From Calocera cornea HHB12733 (lineage: Eukaryota; Basidiomycota; Dacrymycetes; Dacrymycetales; Dacrymycetaceae), in contig KV424074.1 of the NCBI GenBank assembly GCA_001632435.1, positions 1-64,000 on the forward strand: 64,000 bases of DNA. Reading direction: 5' to 3'. This document shows positions 1-11,178 of this stretch, one piece after another (within the stretch, counting starts at the first letter, position 1; every line of letters begins with the position of its first letter). The notes below the pieces were generated by a model that saw only the letters and a program-made list of their open reading frames with translations, was not told the DNA's origin and ran no database searches. The position numbers and the translations under genes are program-made.

Positions 1-1309
1 GTTTTCTTGCATTGTTGGAGAATGCAATCAAATAATGCTTCAAAATGATGGCAATAGTGATCTTGAGTTTGGCCATTGCAATAGGAGATCAAAACAGGAA
101 CCCATGAATGTAAATCTGGGGAATAGGTGGAGCTGATCATTAGAATTGAATCTGCACGTTGCCAGAATTTGTGGGCTGCATCAGAGACAAAGCCATTGAC
201 AGCTTCTTCTGCAATGACTTCTTTTAAAGCTTGAGTAGCCATAAAAGGAGTTTGCATAGTCAAAACTGTGATAGCACCAACTTGTTTGGCCACACAGAAA
301 CCTGGATAAGTGTTGTCCAAGGCTTCTAAGCTTTCCAGTGTAACATCAGGAGCAGTGCCTAATCCACTTCTTTGCTTGATATTTCTTCTTTCTGCTTTGA
401 TGCGATCCTTGTTGAATAGTACAGACGAGATATCACTTGCAACCTTGGTTTGTTTTCCAGGTATACCAACAAGGAGTTGAAGGGGTGCAGCATGTGGATG
501 TTCCAAAACTAGATCTTCTAGCTTTTCTTCTTCTGCTTTGGTCATATGCAAAAGCACTGTTGGTTTTGCATGCTGATGATAGCCAGAGTGCTGGAATAGA
601 ATACCAGATGCAAATTTGGTAATTTGCATTCGAACACCACATGAGATATGTTGGAGAGAGGCTTGACAAGTTGGCCGAGTGCATTTCTTCTGCAATGCCA
701 TTGGAATAAGACGAGATTGAGATGGAGGCCGAATTATTGCCTTGCAATCTTGATTTGTGCAAGTAATAATGCCAAGACATCTTCTTTTGGTAACATGGCC
801 ACCCTGAGGTGTAACTGAGGTTGCTGAGCCTGGTTTACTAGATCCACCAGTGGTTTCACATGCCCAATGGACAGTCCACCTCTTAGAAGCAAAGGCAGCT
901 TCAGCTGGATAGATCTGGGAAATTTCTCCATCTGGCCAGTAATCCCATGTAGGTGCTCCATTTGGCTTTTGTTCAGTTGATGTTGCTTCTGGAATAGAAG
1001 GCTGAACAGAAGGCTGAGAGGTAGCTGGTGTTTTGGATGGAGGCATTGCAGAGACTGGTGTAGAGCTGGTGGGTGGTGGAGAACACTTGTGATGGGAATC
1101 ACAGTGCATATGAATGTAGTGTTGATGAAAGAGTTCAAGCCGAGATGCAGAAGATAGAGGTATAGTTCCAGACTTGTTGGCAACTGGTGTAGGCAAGGAT
1201 GAAGCAGATAGAAATTTTGCCAAAAGCTCATTGAGGCTATCACTATTGTGGGAAGCCTAAAGGCATATGAATTAATAGTAAAAGAAGAGAAAAACAAATA
1301 GCTTACCAT
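1..1309 (-). CDS. GCM-domain Mutator-like (MULE) transposase-type protein, partial
   Basis: A minus-strand frame is open from about 1256 to base 1 and runs off the window, so only the N-terminal ~420 residues are seen. Likely start: ATG at 1309-1307, directly followed by an intron (1306-1257, GTAAGC...TTTAG). The sequence shows a Ser/Thr/Pro-rich leader. A GCM/WRKY-type zinc-finger-like block follows, with CTNQDCKAIIRP, KKCTRPTC, ISCGVRMQ and HSGYHQH supplying the Cys/His ligands. Next is a region ending in GFVSDAAHKFW and LHSWVPVLISYCNGQTQDHY that I recognise from basidiomycete GCM-domain transposase-like proteins. The stretch is clearly more AT-rich than its neighbours, as expected of a mobile element. 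No terminal inverted repeat is visible inside the window. No stop or frameshift was found in the visible part, so it may be intact. Family assignment is from memory of motifs. Confidence 0.6.
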
Positions 1310-2166
1310 GATTGAGCCAAATGACCTCAAGCAAGCACTCAATTATGCTGCTAAATTAGTTTGAGGGCACCTCAGTTGATGTGTTCACTGTAGTCATGTT
1401 AGTAGGAAATAAAATTCAAATAGAATAAAACTAACCGTGGTGAAGGTGAAGGAAGGGAAGAGAGGTGCAAGGGCCCTGAATTTTCGCAGAGCAAAAGCCC
1501 AAGTCAGAGATGCAGCTGCACGCAGCTGCATGCAGCTGCACAAGGGTCCGCCTGTTTGACGCGCGGCTGCGTGCAGTTGCACTGCAGCAAAATATCCGTA
1601 CCCCGGCCCTAGAGACGAGCTGGTCCCTAAGTGACACGCCCCTGCATCGTAACGTAATAATCCCCCGGCTTCCTCTGCTTGCTGCTCCAGAAAGTCCATG
1701 AGGTTGCAACTTGTCTCAACACCACACAATGATTGAGGTACATAATCGATGCGCATGTTCTATATCACGAAACGTAATGTACGAATACAGCTTAACCGCT
1801 CCTCTTCTCCGCACCCCTTCTCCGCACCCCAGTTACCCCACTCTCCACCAACAGCCCGCGCGCACACATCCCACACGCGCCACGACAAGCCAACAATCTG
1901 AACGAAGGATCCCCAGCCGAACCGTGAGCCTCACAGAAATAAATGAATGGTCGTGTGCGAATGTCCCGGCTGCCCCGGGGAGAGGGGGGCGGCAGTATTA
2001 GGTCTTGTGGGGTAGTAGGAACCTTAGGGGAAGGGGTCGGGGCGACGGGGGAAGGGGTGGGGGGAGGAGGAGCGACGGGGGAAAGAGCTGGGAGAGGTGA
2101 TGGCGAATGAAACAGCGCGATAGGACCAAGGCGGGAAGGCAGGGGAGCCAGCAACACAAGCGCAGG
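1310..2166. other. Intergenic spacer, transposase gene to TPS1
   Basis: No supported gene. A short direct repeat of the palindromic word CAGCTGCA lies at about 1510-1545. Composition changes here from AT-rich (element side) to GC-rich (host side), so an element boundary probably falls between about 1340 and 1500, but I could not see a target-site duplication. Confidence 0.5.
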
Positions 2167-4027
2167 CTATGCGTCCGCCCCGTGCTCCAGCTTCGTCCCC
2201 TCCCGCTCCATCTCCAGCTCGCCATTCTCCAGCTGACCCAGCTCAAGCCGCTTGGGGTCGTCCTGTTTTATCGCGTTCATCTCCGTGACGAAGGAGGTTC
2301 CCCAGTACGCGGCCGAGTACTTCCACACGTACTGTTCCGGAGTCAGCATGTGCGTATATATGATCTCAAAAGAGAGAGGAAAGAGACGCACTTTGAACAG
2401 CTTCTTATGGTTCTCCGCACGCGTCTCAGCGTCCATAGTGACCGACTCATAAATAGCGTCTGCGACCTGCTTGGGATCCCACGGGTTGACGACAATACTG
2501 CCGTTGAGGCTCTGGGCGGCGCCCGCAAACTCGGAGATGATGAGCACGCCCTGGCGCTTCTGCTGGCAGGCGATGTACTCGTACGAGACGAGGTTCATGC
2601 CGTCCCGGGTGGAGGAGACGAGGCAGACGTCCGAGAGGGCGTAGAGCGCGCAGAGCTCGTCGAACGGCAGCGACTTGTGCATGAAGTGGATTGGCATGAA
2701 CTCGACTGTGCCGAACCGCCCGTTGATCCGCCCCACGAGCTCGTTCACCGTCGACCGCAGGTTTTGGTACTCCTCCACGTCTTGGCGGGAGGGTACGGCC
2801 AGTTGGACCAGCACCACCTGCATATCTGGATGAGCATATATTCGGCTATATGTATGCGATGGCTCACCTTGCCAATCCATTCCGGGTGGTCATTCAGGAA
2901 CATCTCGAGCGCATGCAGCTTCTGCGGCATGCCCTTGATGTAGTCCAGCCTGTCCACACCCACGATGACCTTCACGCCCTTGAAGCGCTGCTCGAGCTCC
3001 GCAATGCGCTCCTTGACCTTTGGCTTCTCCAGGTTCTGCAATTCTCGTCAGCCATGAACTGCAAGCGAAATACGCCTGCTTACGTCCATAAACTGCTCCG
3101 GGTCGATGCCGATCGGGAACGTGCCAACGTGCGCGTAGCGGCCCTCGAACTCGACGCCGTTCGGCATGGTCGCGAGGCCGAGGATGCGGGTGCATGAGGA
3201 CAGGAAGTGACGCGCATAGTCGTACGTGTGGAAGCCGATGAGGTCGCAGTGCAGGACACCGAGAAGGATCTCACGACGCACGGGGAGAATGCTGCTGCGC
3301 ATCAGACTAGGTTTCTACACGCGTTTAGGAAGGGGGCGCACCGGTAGATCTCGCTGCTCGGGAAGGGCGTGTGCAGGAAGAAGCCGATCTTGATGTTCTT
3401 CGGCCCCTGTCCGTTGGCGCTCTGCGCGGGCGCGTGGTGCACACCCTCCATGATGCGCGGGAGCTCCTCATTGGTGAGATCTCCGGCCTTGCCACCATGG
3501 AGCATGTTGCGGAGCATCATGGGCATGAGCATAAGATGATAGTCCTGCACCCAGACCATGTCGCCCGGGCGGACCTGGTCCCGCACGACCTCGGCGAACT
3601 GCTGATTGGCCTGGCGGTAGGCGAGCCAGTTGGCCTCGTCGAAGCTCATCTCGCCCGGGTGGTAGTGCAGGAGCGGCCAGAGGATCGAGTTGGCGAACCC
3701 GTTGTAGTGCCGGTCCGCGACGTCGTCGTCGAGGTACACGGCCTGGCAGGAGTACTCCTCCTCGAGCCGCTTGTCGACGATGGGCCGGTCCTTCAGAGGG
3801 ATGAAGAACCCGGGCCAGCCGATCCAGGTGAAGCTCATGCTCTTCTTGCACCCTGAGAGGGCGGAGACGAGCCCACCCGAGGACATCTTGAAGTGGTACT
3901 CGCCCTTTGCATCCTTCGAGATCGTGACTGGGAGGCGGTTTGATACGACGATGAGGCGCTGCCCCTGCTCTACGTTGAGCACGGGCATGGAGGGGTCGTG
4001 CGGCTGGGGGAGCTGCGAGGTTGACAT
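2167..4027 (-). CDS. TPS1: Trehalose-6-phosphate synthase (GT20)
   Basis: Makes trehalose-6-phosphate from UDP-glucose and glucose-6-phosphate in the cytosol, the first step of trehalose synthesis. Five exons: 4027-3342, 3291-3084, 3035-2868, 2817-2392, 2331-2167; phases agree and give 550 aa, normal for fungal Tps1. GT20 landmarks in order: RLIVVSNRLPVTI near the N-terminus, TWIGWPG, VWVQDYHLMLMP, GFFLHTPFPSSEIYR (exon 1/2 junction), CDLIGFHTYDYARHFL, GVDRLDYIKGMPQKL (exon 3), and RDGMNLVSYEYIACQ with the donor-binding region in exon 4. There is no C-terminal phosphatase domain, so this is a Tps1-type enzyme rather than a Tps2/Tps3-type fusion. The start is the first ATG, followed by MSTSQLPQPHD. 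Nothing unusual. Confidence 0.95.
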
Positions 4028-4966
4028 TGTGGGCCGGGTGGGTGTATGCGTGTTTTATGGCGGGGTGTGCGGGGAAGGTGCAGTGCCGGGGGGCGCGGGG
4101 AATGCCGGGACAGGGGCGGGCCGTGTCGAGGGCGTTCTGCGGTTGGGCGAGGGCGTGGACGGGTACTGGCCTTGGATGGGGAGCGAGCGGATGGGGGAGA
4201 GAAGAGAGGGCGCGTTGCGAATGCAGCTCGGTGAGTGCCTCGTCGGGGTGGGAGGTGGCCCACGGCGCGCCCGGCCCATAAATGGCCTCCTCACCACTCT
4301 TTGCCCCCCGACACCACGTGCGCCCGTCTCCTCCCGCGCAGACCAAGTGCCTCATGATGATGTCATTACTGTCCACCTAGCCTCGACTCTCGCCCTGGCT
4401 TCATTAAGGACTCCCTGGATGCGATGCGATGGTCGACGCGTCTAGAAAAGTCACTGGATGGATGTATGCAGGGTGCCTCTCCCAGTGCTGCAACGCACAC
4501 ATGCGGCTATCGCAAACTTGGCTACCATCCCCCCTTGTGAACCTGTTGGCTGTCGCCCGGGCCACCGCTGTGCTGTACGAACGTGCGCCATGCACTCGCA
4601 GCCGGGAACGACCGACCGAACGCGCGTCGACCTCGGTCGGACCATCCATCCATCAGCGCTGATCAATCGGCCCTTTCCCACCCTCTTTCCTTTCCGGGAA
4701 GTCACACCAGCTTCTCACACGCCCGCCATTTGGCCACTGATCCGCGATGCGGGTGCCAGCGCTGGCATGGTAAATTGCGACTGGTGCTACAATTAGTATA
4801 ACTCTAAGTGGGGCGTGCGTATAACAATATCTCGCGCTTTAAACGGCCCGCAATCCAACTACGGCGAATATATCTTCTCGATGCCAGTTATCCCAGTCGG
4901 GTGGACGACCCTTCCCGTCCAAACGGCCCACAACACCGGGCCCAGCGGCGATCTCCGACGCCCGAC
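4028..4966. promoter_or_regulatory. TPS1 upstream region
   Basis: 939 bp between the TPS1 start and the 3' end of the next gene on the same strand. It must contain the TPS1 promoter. No protein, repeat or RNA gene could be supported. Long overlapping frames here are a by-product of high GC. Confidence 0.5.
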
Positions 4967-7957
4967 CTACTCGACCACCTCGCAGAATATCTGCGGCAGG
5001 CTCTCCAGCGCCACCATCACCATGCGCACGTTGAGCTCGTCGCCTGGCTCGCTGGCGGCCGCGCGCTCCTTCGTGATGTGCCTCACGTCGGCCGCGATCC
5101 CCAGCTCGCGGATCATGACGGACAGATGGAGACCGCGGCCGCCGCCCCCCACGGCTCTTGGCCTCTCCCTGACGGCGACCGTGAAGCCGCGCGGGCCCGT
5201 GAGAAACTCGCGCAGCTCCGGGTGCGCGTCCGTCGTGAGCGCCTGGCTCAGGAGGCGGCATATCCAGAGCGTGTTGTTCATACGCATGCGGCGGTTCCCC
5301 ATCTGCTCGCGATACAGCTGCTCGGTCGCGATCGCGCTCATCTCCTCCTTGCTGAAGGGCAGCGTTTGCAGGCTCGGGTCCAGCAGCGCCGCCTTGATCA
5401 TCCAGTGATTGACCAGGTCCGCATACCGCCGGAGCGGGGAGGTGACGCGCGCATACCCACCCTCCTTGGCCGACACGCCAATGGAGAAGTGGCGCAGGGG
5501 CTCGATACCGACCTTTCCAAGCTGGAAGGCGAGGTCGAGGCGGGCCAAGGCGATGGCCTCGACGAAGTTGTTCTTTTCCCGTAGCGCCAAAGCCTGCCCG
5601 AACGCGTCCGGGTTCGCCGAGATAGGCATTTCACTCCCGCGGTAGATGATCGGGACGCCGCGCTCGGACGCCCACTTGGCCGCCATTAACCCCGCCGCCA
5701 GCATGTACTCGGCTACCACCGTCTGGGCCTCGTCGACTTTCACGCCCATCACTTCTGCCTGGGGGAACCCGTGCCACATCATCGGCCGATCGGGTACAGC
5801 CGGTGGCTGCGGCAGGTCATGCTGCAGCAGGCGGACCTCCGCTAGGTTTTGATAGCCCGCAAACCAGTCGCGTGCAGTCCGTCGGCCCTGGAGTCGATTA
5901 AACCCGTCATACAAACGCCGAATGTCGTCCAAAGATACCTCGGCCGGAAGGGACAGATGGGAGTTGTCCCCCTCCTTGGCCGGCGAGGTAACGGATATCA
6001 GCCTGATCAGCTCCGAAGGCAGGCTGACCTTCATGCCGAGCGCCTTTCCGAGCTGCACATAGGTCAAGCGCATGACGTTGCGAACGACGCCCGGTCGGAT
6101 TTCCACTTCGGAGAGCATGCCCAACTCGTCGATCCGCGCGCTGAAGGACAACGTATGCGCAGCTTTCCCGGCCATCAGGCCCAGCCCTGCGTCGACCAGA
6201 GTACGGGGCAGCATCGGAACAGTGTGATCGACGAAGTACGCGGTCACAGATCGATTGCGAGCTTCCCTTGAGAAGAGGTTATCCGGATGCAGCAGTCTCG
6301 TCGGATCGGCGATGTGAATGTGGATCCGTATATCGGTGGAACCCGGTATGGGCTCCACCGACAGGCCGTCGTCCAGTTCCTGCGCCGATGCATCATCAAT
6401 TACATATACGGGGAGCTGGCCGAAATCGTGCCGGATCCTTGCGCAAGGGTCGGTCGGATAGAGCTCCATAGGCGTTACCGGTCTCGACGCAGTCTCCAGC
6501 TTCCTTGCTGCGTGCAGTTTCAACATGCGTGTCCCGTCATCCTCAAATGCTTTTTGCTGTTCTGGAGTCCGTCTTGGAAGAAGAATACGGCTCTCGGTAA
6601 GATCCGTCCAGGGAGCGTAAACGCCGAGTTCGGTGAGAAAGGTGGCCACCGTGTCCCGACTATCGTTTCCCGCAACGCCACGATTATACCCATTCACGAG
6701 TTTGATGATACCTTCAGTACCAAGTGCCATCGGATCCGCCTGAATGAAGCGAGTGCGTTCTATGATAGCTCGTAAAGCACGAATAATCATCTGATCGTGT
6801 GTGTCAAAGGCGGGCAGAGAGCTAGTGTCGATGGCTTCGATTGGCCCAGAAGGTTTTCGAAGAGACCGGTATATCGAAGTAATCACCCCCGCTTTCTTGA
6901 TGAATTTCCGTATTGGTGGCTCATCATTGAGGATCCAATTTCTTGTTTTCTCGATCGCTTCGACGTCCCGCTGAGGACGAAGGCTGAATGATTGACTGAC
7001 ACGATGACGCATCGGATCTATGAGGAAGCGGTCCGGATTGCTGAGCATATACTTGTGCGTAGCGAAGATTGTGCGTGTCGCAGGGACTTTGTCGGGGCTG
7101 GTGCTGTCAACAAATCGCGCTGCGTCGATAACGGACAGCGCCGCCCACGCATCCGGGTCGCTTGCCTTGAAATTGGGATACAGTCGACTGGCTCGGGGCA
7201 CGATAGCGACCAAGGTCTTCTCCACATCGGCGGTGAGCTCCAGCAGTCTATGCATGATTGCCAGCCTTGCATTCTCCTGAGCCTTCGTATGGGGTACATC
7301 CCCATATCCGCAAGCGTGCACCAACGTCTTCGGAAAGTATGCGGGGACAGTGAAGAACACGTCGGTGATCGTGTGCGTTAAAATGAACCCAGCCGGCGTC
7401 AGACTTCGAAGCGATACCTTATTACACTCGAGTGAAAAGACACGACTGATGAGACAACCATAATACGATGTGAAACTCCTACATATCTTCCCTCAGTCAC
7501 CACAAACCATTCGGGCGGCAGACAAACCGTACCTTCGTATCTCAATAATCGACCCCAGTGGAACTGCATCCAGTCTCAGATCGTCCAGAGAGCCATCACC
7601 GAAGTCCTCTCTCATCCCGACTGCAGCCGCCTCTTCGAATTCGATCTGCGCGGGATGCGGACGAGGCTTGTCTCGCTGCGATGCAAGTTTCTGCAGGTTT
7701 TCTTGCTCAGGAATACCCCGGTCGGATTTCTCTTGTGCCCACCGTCCCCACGCGGCTGTTGACCCTCGTGCAGCGGCCTTCACGACGTAATGAGCGGTAT
7801 GAGCTGTATCGACAGCATCGGGATGATCTGGTGGCAGGAAAAACGCGGCTTGTTTCGCCGGGTATATCTTTGTCGCAGATGCCACTGAAGAGGCATGACG
7901 GAAAGCCCTGGGGGGGACTCGCACGATGGCCCGAGATGGGCCGGCGATCGCGTTCAT
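4967..7957 (-). CDS. Mitochondrial RNB-family 3'-5' exoribonuclease (Dss1/CYT-4 type)
   Basis: Probable catalytic RNase of mitochondrial RNA turnover. Two exons, 7957-7533 and 7478-4967, joined by a 54-nt intron (GTACGG...TGTAG); the phase fits and gives 978 aa. The start ATG begins MNAIAGPSRAIVRVPPR, an Arg-rich, acid-poor N-terminus like a mitochondrial presequence. The RNB catalytic block is visible mid-protein: YVIDDASAQELDDGLSVEP has the clustered Asp residues that bind magnesium, followed by HIHIADPTRL and RSVTAYF. Near the end of the domain is VTSPLRRYADLVNHW, the conserved motif of the family. The splice choice is supported because it restores the small beta-barrel region ending HTITDVFFTVPAYF. 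It shares a 178-bp head-to-head promoter with the next gene. Confidence 0.88.
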
Positions 7958-8135
7958 GGTGGGGAGGAGAGCGGGTTCGGGCCAAGTTGGCTGCTTTGCG
8001 ACGATGGTGTCCTGAAAGTTCCTTCGGCGTTGAGGTGCTTTCAATTATTTTGGGTGCGGACCCTGGCTCTTCGCCGCCACTTGACCGCCCCATTGGTGCA
8101 TTTCCTGGCTCTTACACACTAATCCACTGCGCAAC
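7958..8135. promoter_or_regulatory. Bidirectional promoter, RNB exonuclease / nucleolar-like gene
   Basis: 178 bp separate two divergent start codons (7957 on minus, 8136 on plus). Both promoters must lie here, so co-regulation is possible. No specific element was identified. Confidence 0.55.
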
Positions 8136-9126
8136 ATGTACAAAAGGATCGCCAAACGCATTGAAAGGCATGAGCGAGAAGAGAAGCTGGGTATCACTGA
8201 GGAGGAGAAGGAGATTCTTGGATTGAACGACACCGATTCTGACGAGTCCGATTCCGACGACTCGGACGACCTCGAACGGAATGCTTCTGAGGAGCCTGAC
8301 GAGGTGGGCGGCGGGGATGCCAATATCGAAGCTGATTTGAGAGACATTGAAGATGGTCAGGAGGACGAAGAGGACGAAATCGGTGTGTATCTGTGCATTC
8401 GGCTGGGCTTGAATTCCTTTTGATCTGACGAGGTTCAGAAAGCATCGGCGACCTCATCCCGCCCATGCCCATCAAGGCAGCGCTCAAATCTCCTCTGTAC
8501 GACTTTCTTGGGAATGCGAAAGGGCAGGGGTGTGTAATATGTCCTGGAAAGATCCTGGCCTCGCAGAATGCCGCTGATCTACATGTCAACTCCTCGGTGA
8601 GCCCGTGGCAGACCGAGGCGTGGCAAGCGTTGATACTTGAAGCAGAGCCATAAGCGCCGGCTAACGCGCTTCCAGACCTATATTGAGCAAGCGCGGACGA
8701 AGGGAGAGGTGGTCGACTTGGTGGACGCGAGCGTGATTGTGCAGAAGATGGACGAGAATATCCGCCCACCTCCCGATCAGACGGTCGCTAAACCGAAGGT
8801 ATGTCGGACTGCCTAGGGGTGGGCAAAGCATGTCTGACTTGTCACAGAGGACATCGAAGGCCCCCACGCCGGGGAATAGGAAGATGCGCAGGGCTGCTTT
8901 ACGTAAAGCGAAGGAAGAGAATGGCGGAGCCGTTGTGGCCGATGCCGAGGCAAAAGCTCCGAGCACGGAGGACCCGACGGCAGAGAAGGCAAAAGCGAAG
9001 AAGACGAATTCCGATAGTGCGCAGTCCGGTGCAGTTAACAAGTCGCTCAACAAACGTAAACATGCCCCAGGACCGGAAGGAGAGGACAAGCCCAAGAAAC
9101 GCAAAACGAAAGCACCTGCGACATGA
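8136..9126 (+). CDS. Conserved fungal protein, nucleolar-like, acidic N-terminus and Lys-rich C-terminus
   Basis: Four exons: 8136-8386, 8440-8596, 8676-8798, 8848-9126; phases close to 269 aa. The N-terminus is helical and basic (MYKRIAKRIERHEREEKLG), then an Asp/Ser/Glu-rich tract of about 50 residues. The central part carries PPMPIKAALKSPLYDF and GCVICPGKILAS, a short Cys pair seen in uncharacterised fungal proteins of this type. The tail is rich in Lys/Arg and Ala with KPKKRKTK-like signals. The alternation of acidic Ser clusters and basic tails suggests a nucleolar or ribosome-biogenesis protein; this is inference only. The first donor site (8387) is the least certain splice because neighbouring GT choices exist but break the frame. 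Confidence 0.65.
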
Positions 9127-9337
9127 CCGTCGCACAAAGGCGCACCATACCTCCCGCATTTGATACCCGCACGCTCGTAGAGATGCAATAATATGTAGCA
9201 TTAGCCAAGCACAAAGCAAAGCTCGTGGGTAACAGCATGCGCAGGAAGACAACTGTCCGTTCCGTTCGTAGATTCCCTACTATCGTCACCGTTCTACGGC
9301 TCAGGCCACCGCGGCTGGCGGGTCCGGTTTTGGTGAC

Positions 9338-10879
9338 TCAGGCGGAAAGCGAGGCGATGACTTTGTCTGTCATCTCGATCACCTGCAAGCGTGGTCAGTT
9401 GTTAGGCAAAGAGCAGGCGGGCAGAATGCGCACCTGGTGGATGTCCGGTCTCTCCTCCGGGTTCACCTTCAGCATCGCATCGATGAGGTTCCTGAACCCT
9501 TGGCTATACTGGTAACCCGGCGGGTGCTTATACACGCCGCCCATGACAGCCATGGCCATGCTCCCACCCTGCTCGGTCGTCGCGTTCGTCTCGAACGGAC
9601 TGTGGTTGTACGCAAGCGCGAAGAGCGTGCACCCGAGGGACCAGACGTCGACGGATTCTGTCAATGTGTGGTTCGTCTTGACGTCGAACAGCTCCGGCGC
9701 GCGGTACGGCATTGTCGATTGCTCGGCTGCAAGGTCTTGCTGCACGAGTGCTTGCTGGCGCGTCTTGATTGGTATCCGGGCACGGATAGTCGAGCCGAAA
9801 TCCATGAGTATGGGCGTGGTGCCGTCGTCAGCAACCATGATGTTTCTATAGATGCGGTTAGCACACATAACCTCCACTCCGTGAAGAATCTACATACCCT
9901 GGTTTGATATCCCTGTGCGCATATGGGACGATCGTGCCCTGTCCCTCCGCGGCATCTCCATTCTCGCCATTCTCCGCCGGCCGCCCATTGGCCTCCGCCT
10001 CATTCTGCAGCTCCTGATCCCCATCAAACACAACATCCTGGTCCTCCACCGTCCTCTGGATCATGAGCGGCACGCTGTCCCTCGTGTCATACGAGAACCC
10101 TTGGCCCTCGTTCTCGTCCTGCTCTTCCCCTTCCCCCTCACGATCGTGCCCGTTCTCAGAGTGGGGTATGACCTGTGTGCTGGGACCGGGCGGGGCCCCT
10201 GCAGGAGGCGCAGTCTCCTTCGTGGGCCGGTAGTCGTGCATTGCGCGCACCGCCAGGCACGTCCCGCGGAAGAGCTTGCACATCTCCAGCTCGGAGAACC
10301 GCGTGCCGTTGATCGTGTTGCTGTTGATCTGGTCCTGAAGATTGCCGCGCTTGTAGTAGGGCAGGAAGAGGTAGACGATCTGCCCGTCGCCGTCTCGGTC
10401 TTGTACTACTGCCGAGTCCTGGTACGGAATCAGGAGAGCGCTCGGAATGCAATGTATGCGCACTACTCACCAGTATGCGGATGATGTTTGGATGCCTGAG
10501 ACATGCATTGAGAATAATCCTCTCGACAAGACGCATAGATCACCCACCTGAACCGCCGGTATGCCTCAATCTCCCTCATTGCCTCCCTGACGCCCTCGGC
10601 GCCTGTCGGGCACCTGATCTTCTTCAGCGCGAACATCCGCCCGCTCGTCTCATCCTGAGCTACATACGCCGTCAGACCGACTCCCACTCTCATGCCTGTC
10701 CGGAGCTCACCAAGGTAGACAAACGAGAACCCCCCCTCGCCAAGGACCTTGAGCAGCTTGAATGTCCGTCCATTGATCTTGAGGCTCGCCTGCTCTCGGC
10801 ATATGCACGACGAGAGCGCATATATCGCGTCCTTTGCCTTTTCCTGAAGCGACTGCAGCGACCACAGGAGGGAGCTCAT
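9338..10879 (-). CDS. ENV7: Ser/Thr protein kinase, NAK family (STK16/Env7-like)
   Basis: Five exons: 10879-10548, 10495-10471 (a 25-nt microexon), 10418-9898, 9845-9434, 9382-9338; phases close to 444 aa. Kinase landmarks: GEGGFSFVYLG glycine loop, FALKKI with the ATP-binding Lys, HPNIIRIL encoded by the microexon, HRDIKPGNIM catalytic loop split by an intron, LMDFGS, and YRAPELF. The N-terminus has a run MSSLLWSL...SSCIC whose Cys residues could be acylated, as in STK16/Env7, which sits on Golgi or vacuole membranes; that is family knowledge plus inference. A low-complexity acidic insertion of about 85 residues (GREGEGEEQDENEG-like) interrupts the domain just before the catalytic loop. It ends convergently with the preceding gene. 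Confidence 0.85.
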
Positions 10880-11178
10880 CGTGTGTCGTTCACTCAGCAA
10901 AGTAATGCAGCTGCTGCGTTGGGGAGGACGACATGCACTTGTAGCTTGAGACGTGCCGGACTGTGCACCGCTCCTCTTGGCCGGGGAACCGGCGGACAGC
11001 CACGGAGCCGCTTCTGCCCCTTCAGGGCCCAGCGTGGCCGGCCCTGGCACGTTCATCCTCTCAGGCGCCAACTCGGCGCTTCTTTCTGTCTGATCTATTC
11101 CATGTCTCCTTAATACCGGAAGAGTCGCCGTTTGCTGTCTGGTCTGCCTGCATTTCTCCGGCGACGTCTGCGAGAGCG
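10880..11178. promoter_or_regulatory. Bidirectional promoter, kinase / membrane protein
   Basis: 299 bp between divergent start codons at 10879 (minus) and 11179 (plus). No RNA gene or repeat seen. Confidence 0.5.

Noticed and set aside
3468..4376. 302-codon frame opposite in phase over TPS1 exon 1
   Set aside because: Shadow of the TPS1 reading frame; the TPS1 frame has full family motifs.
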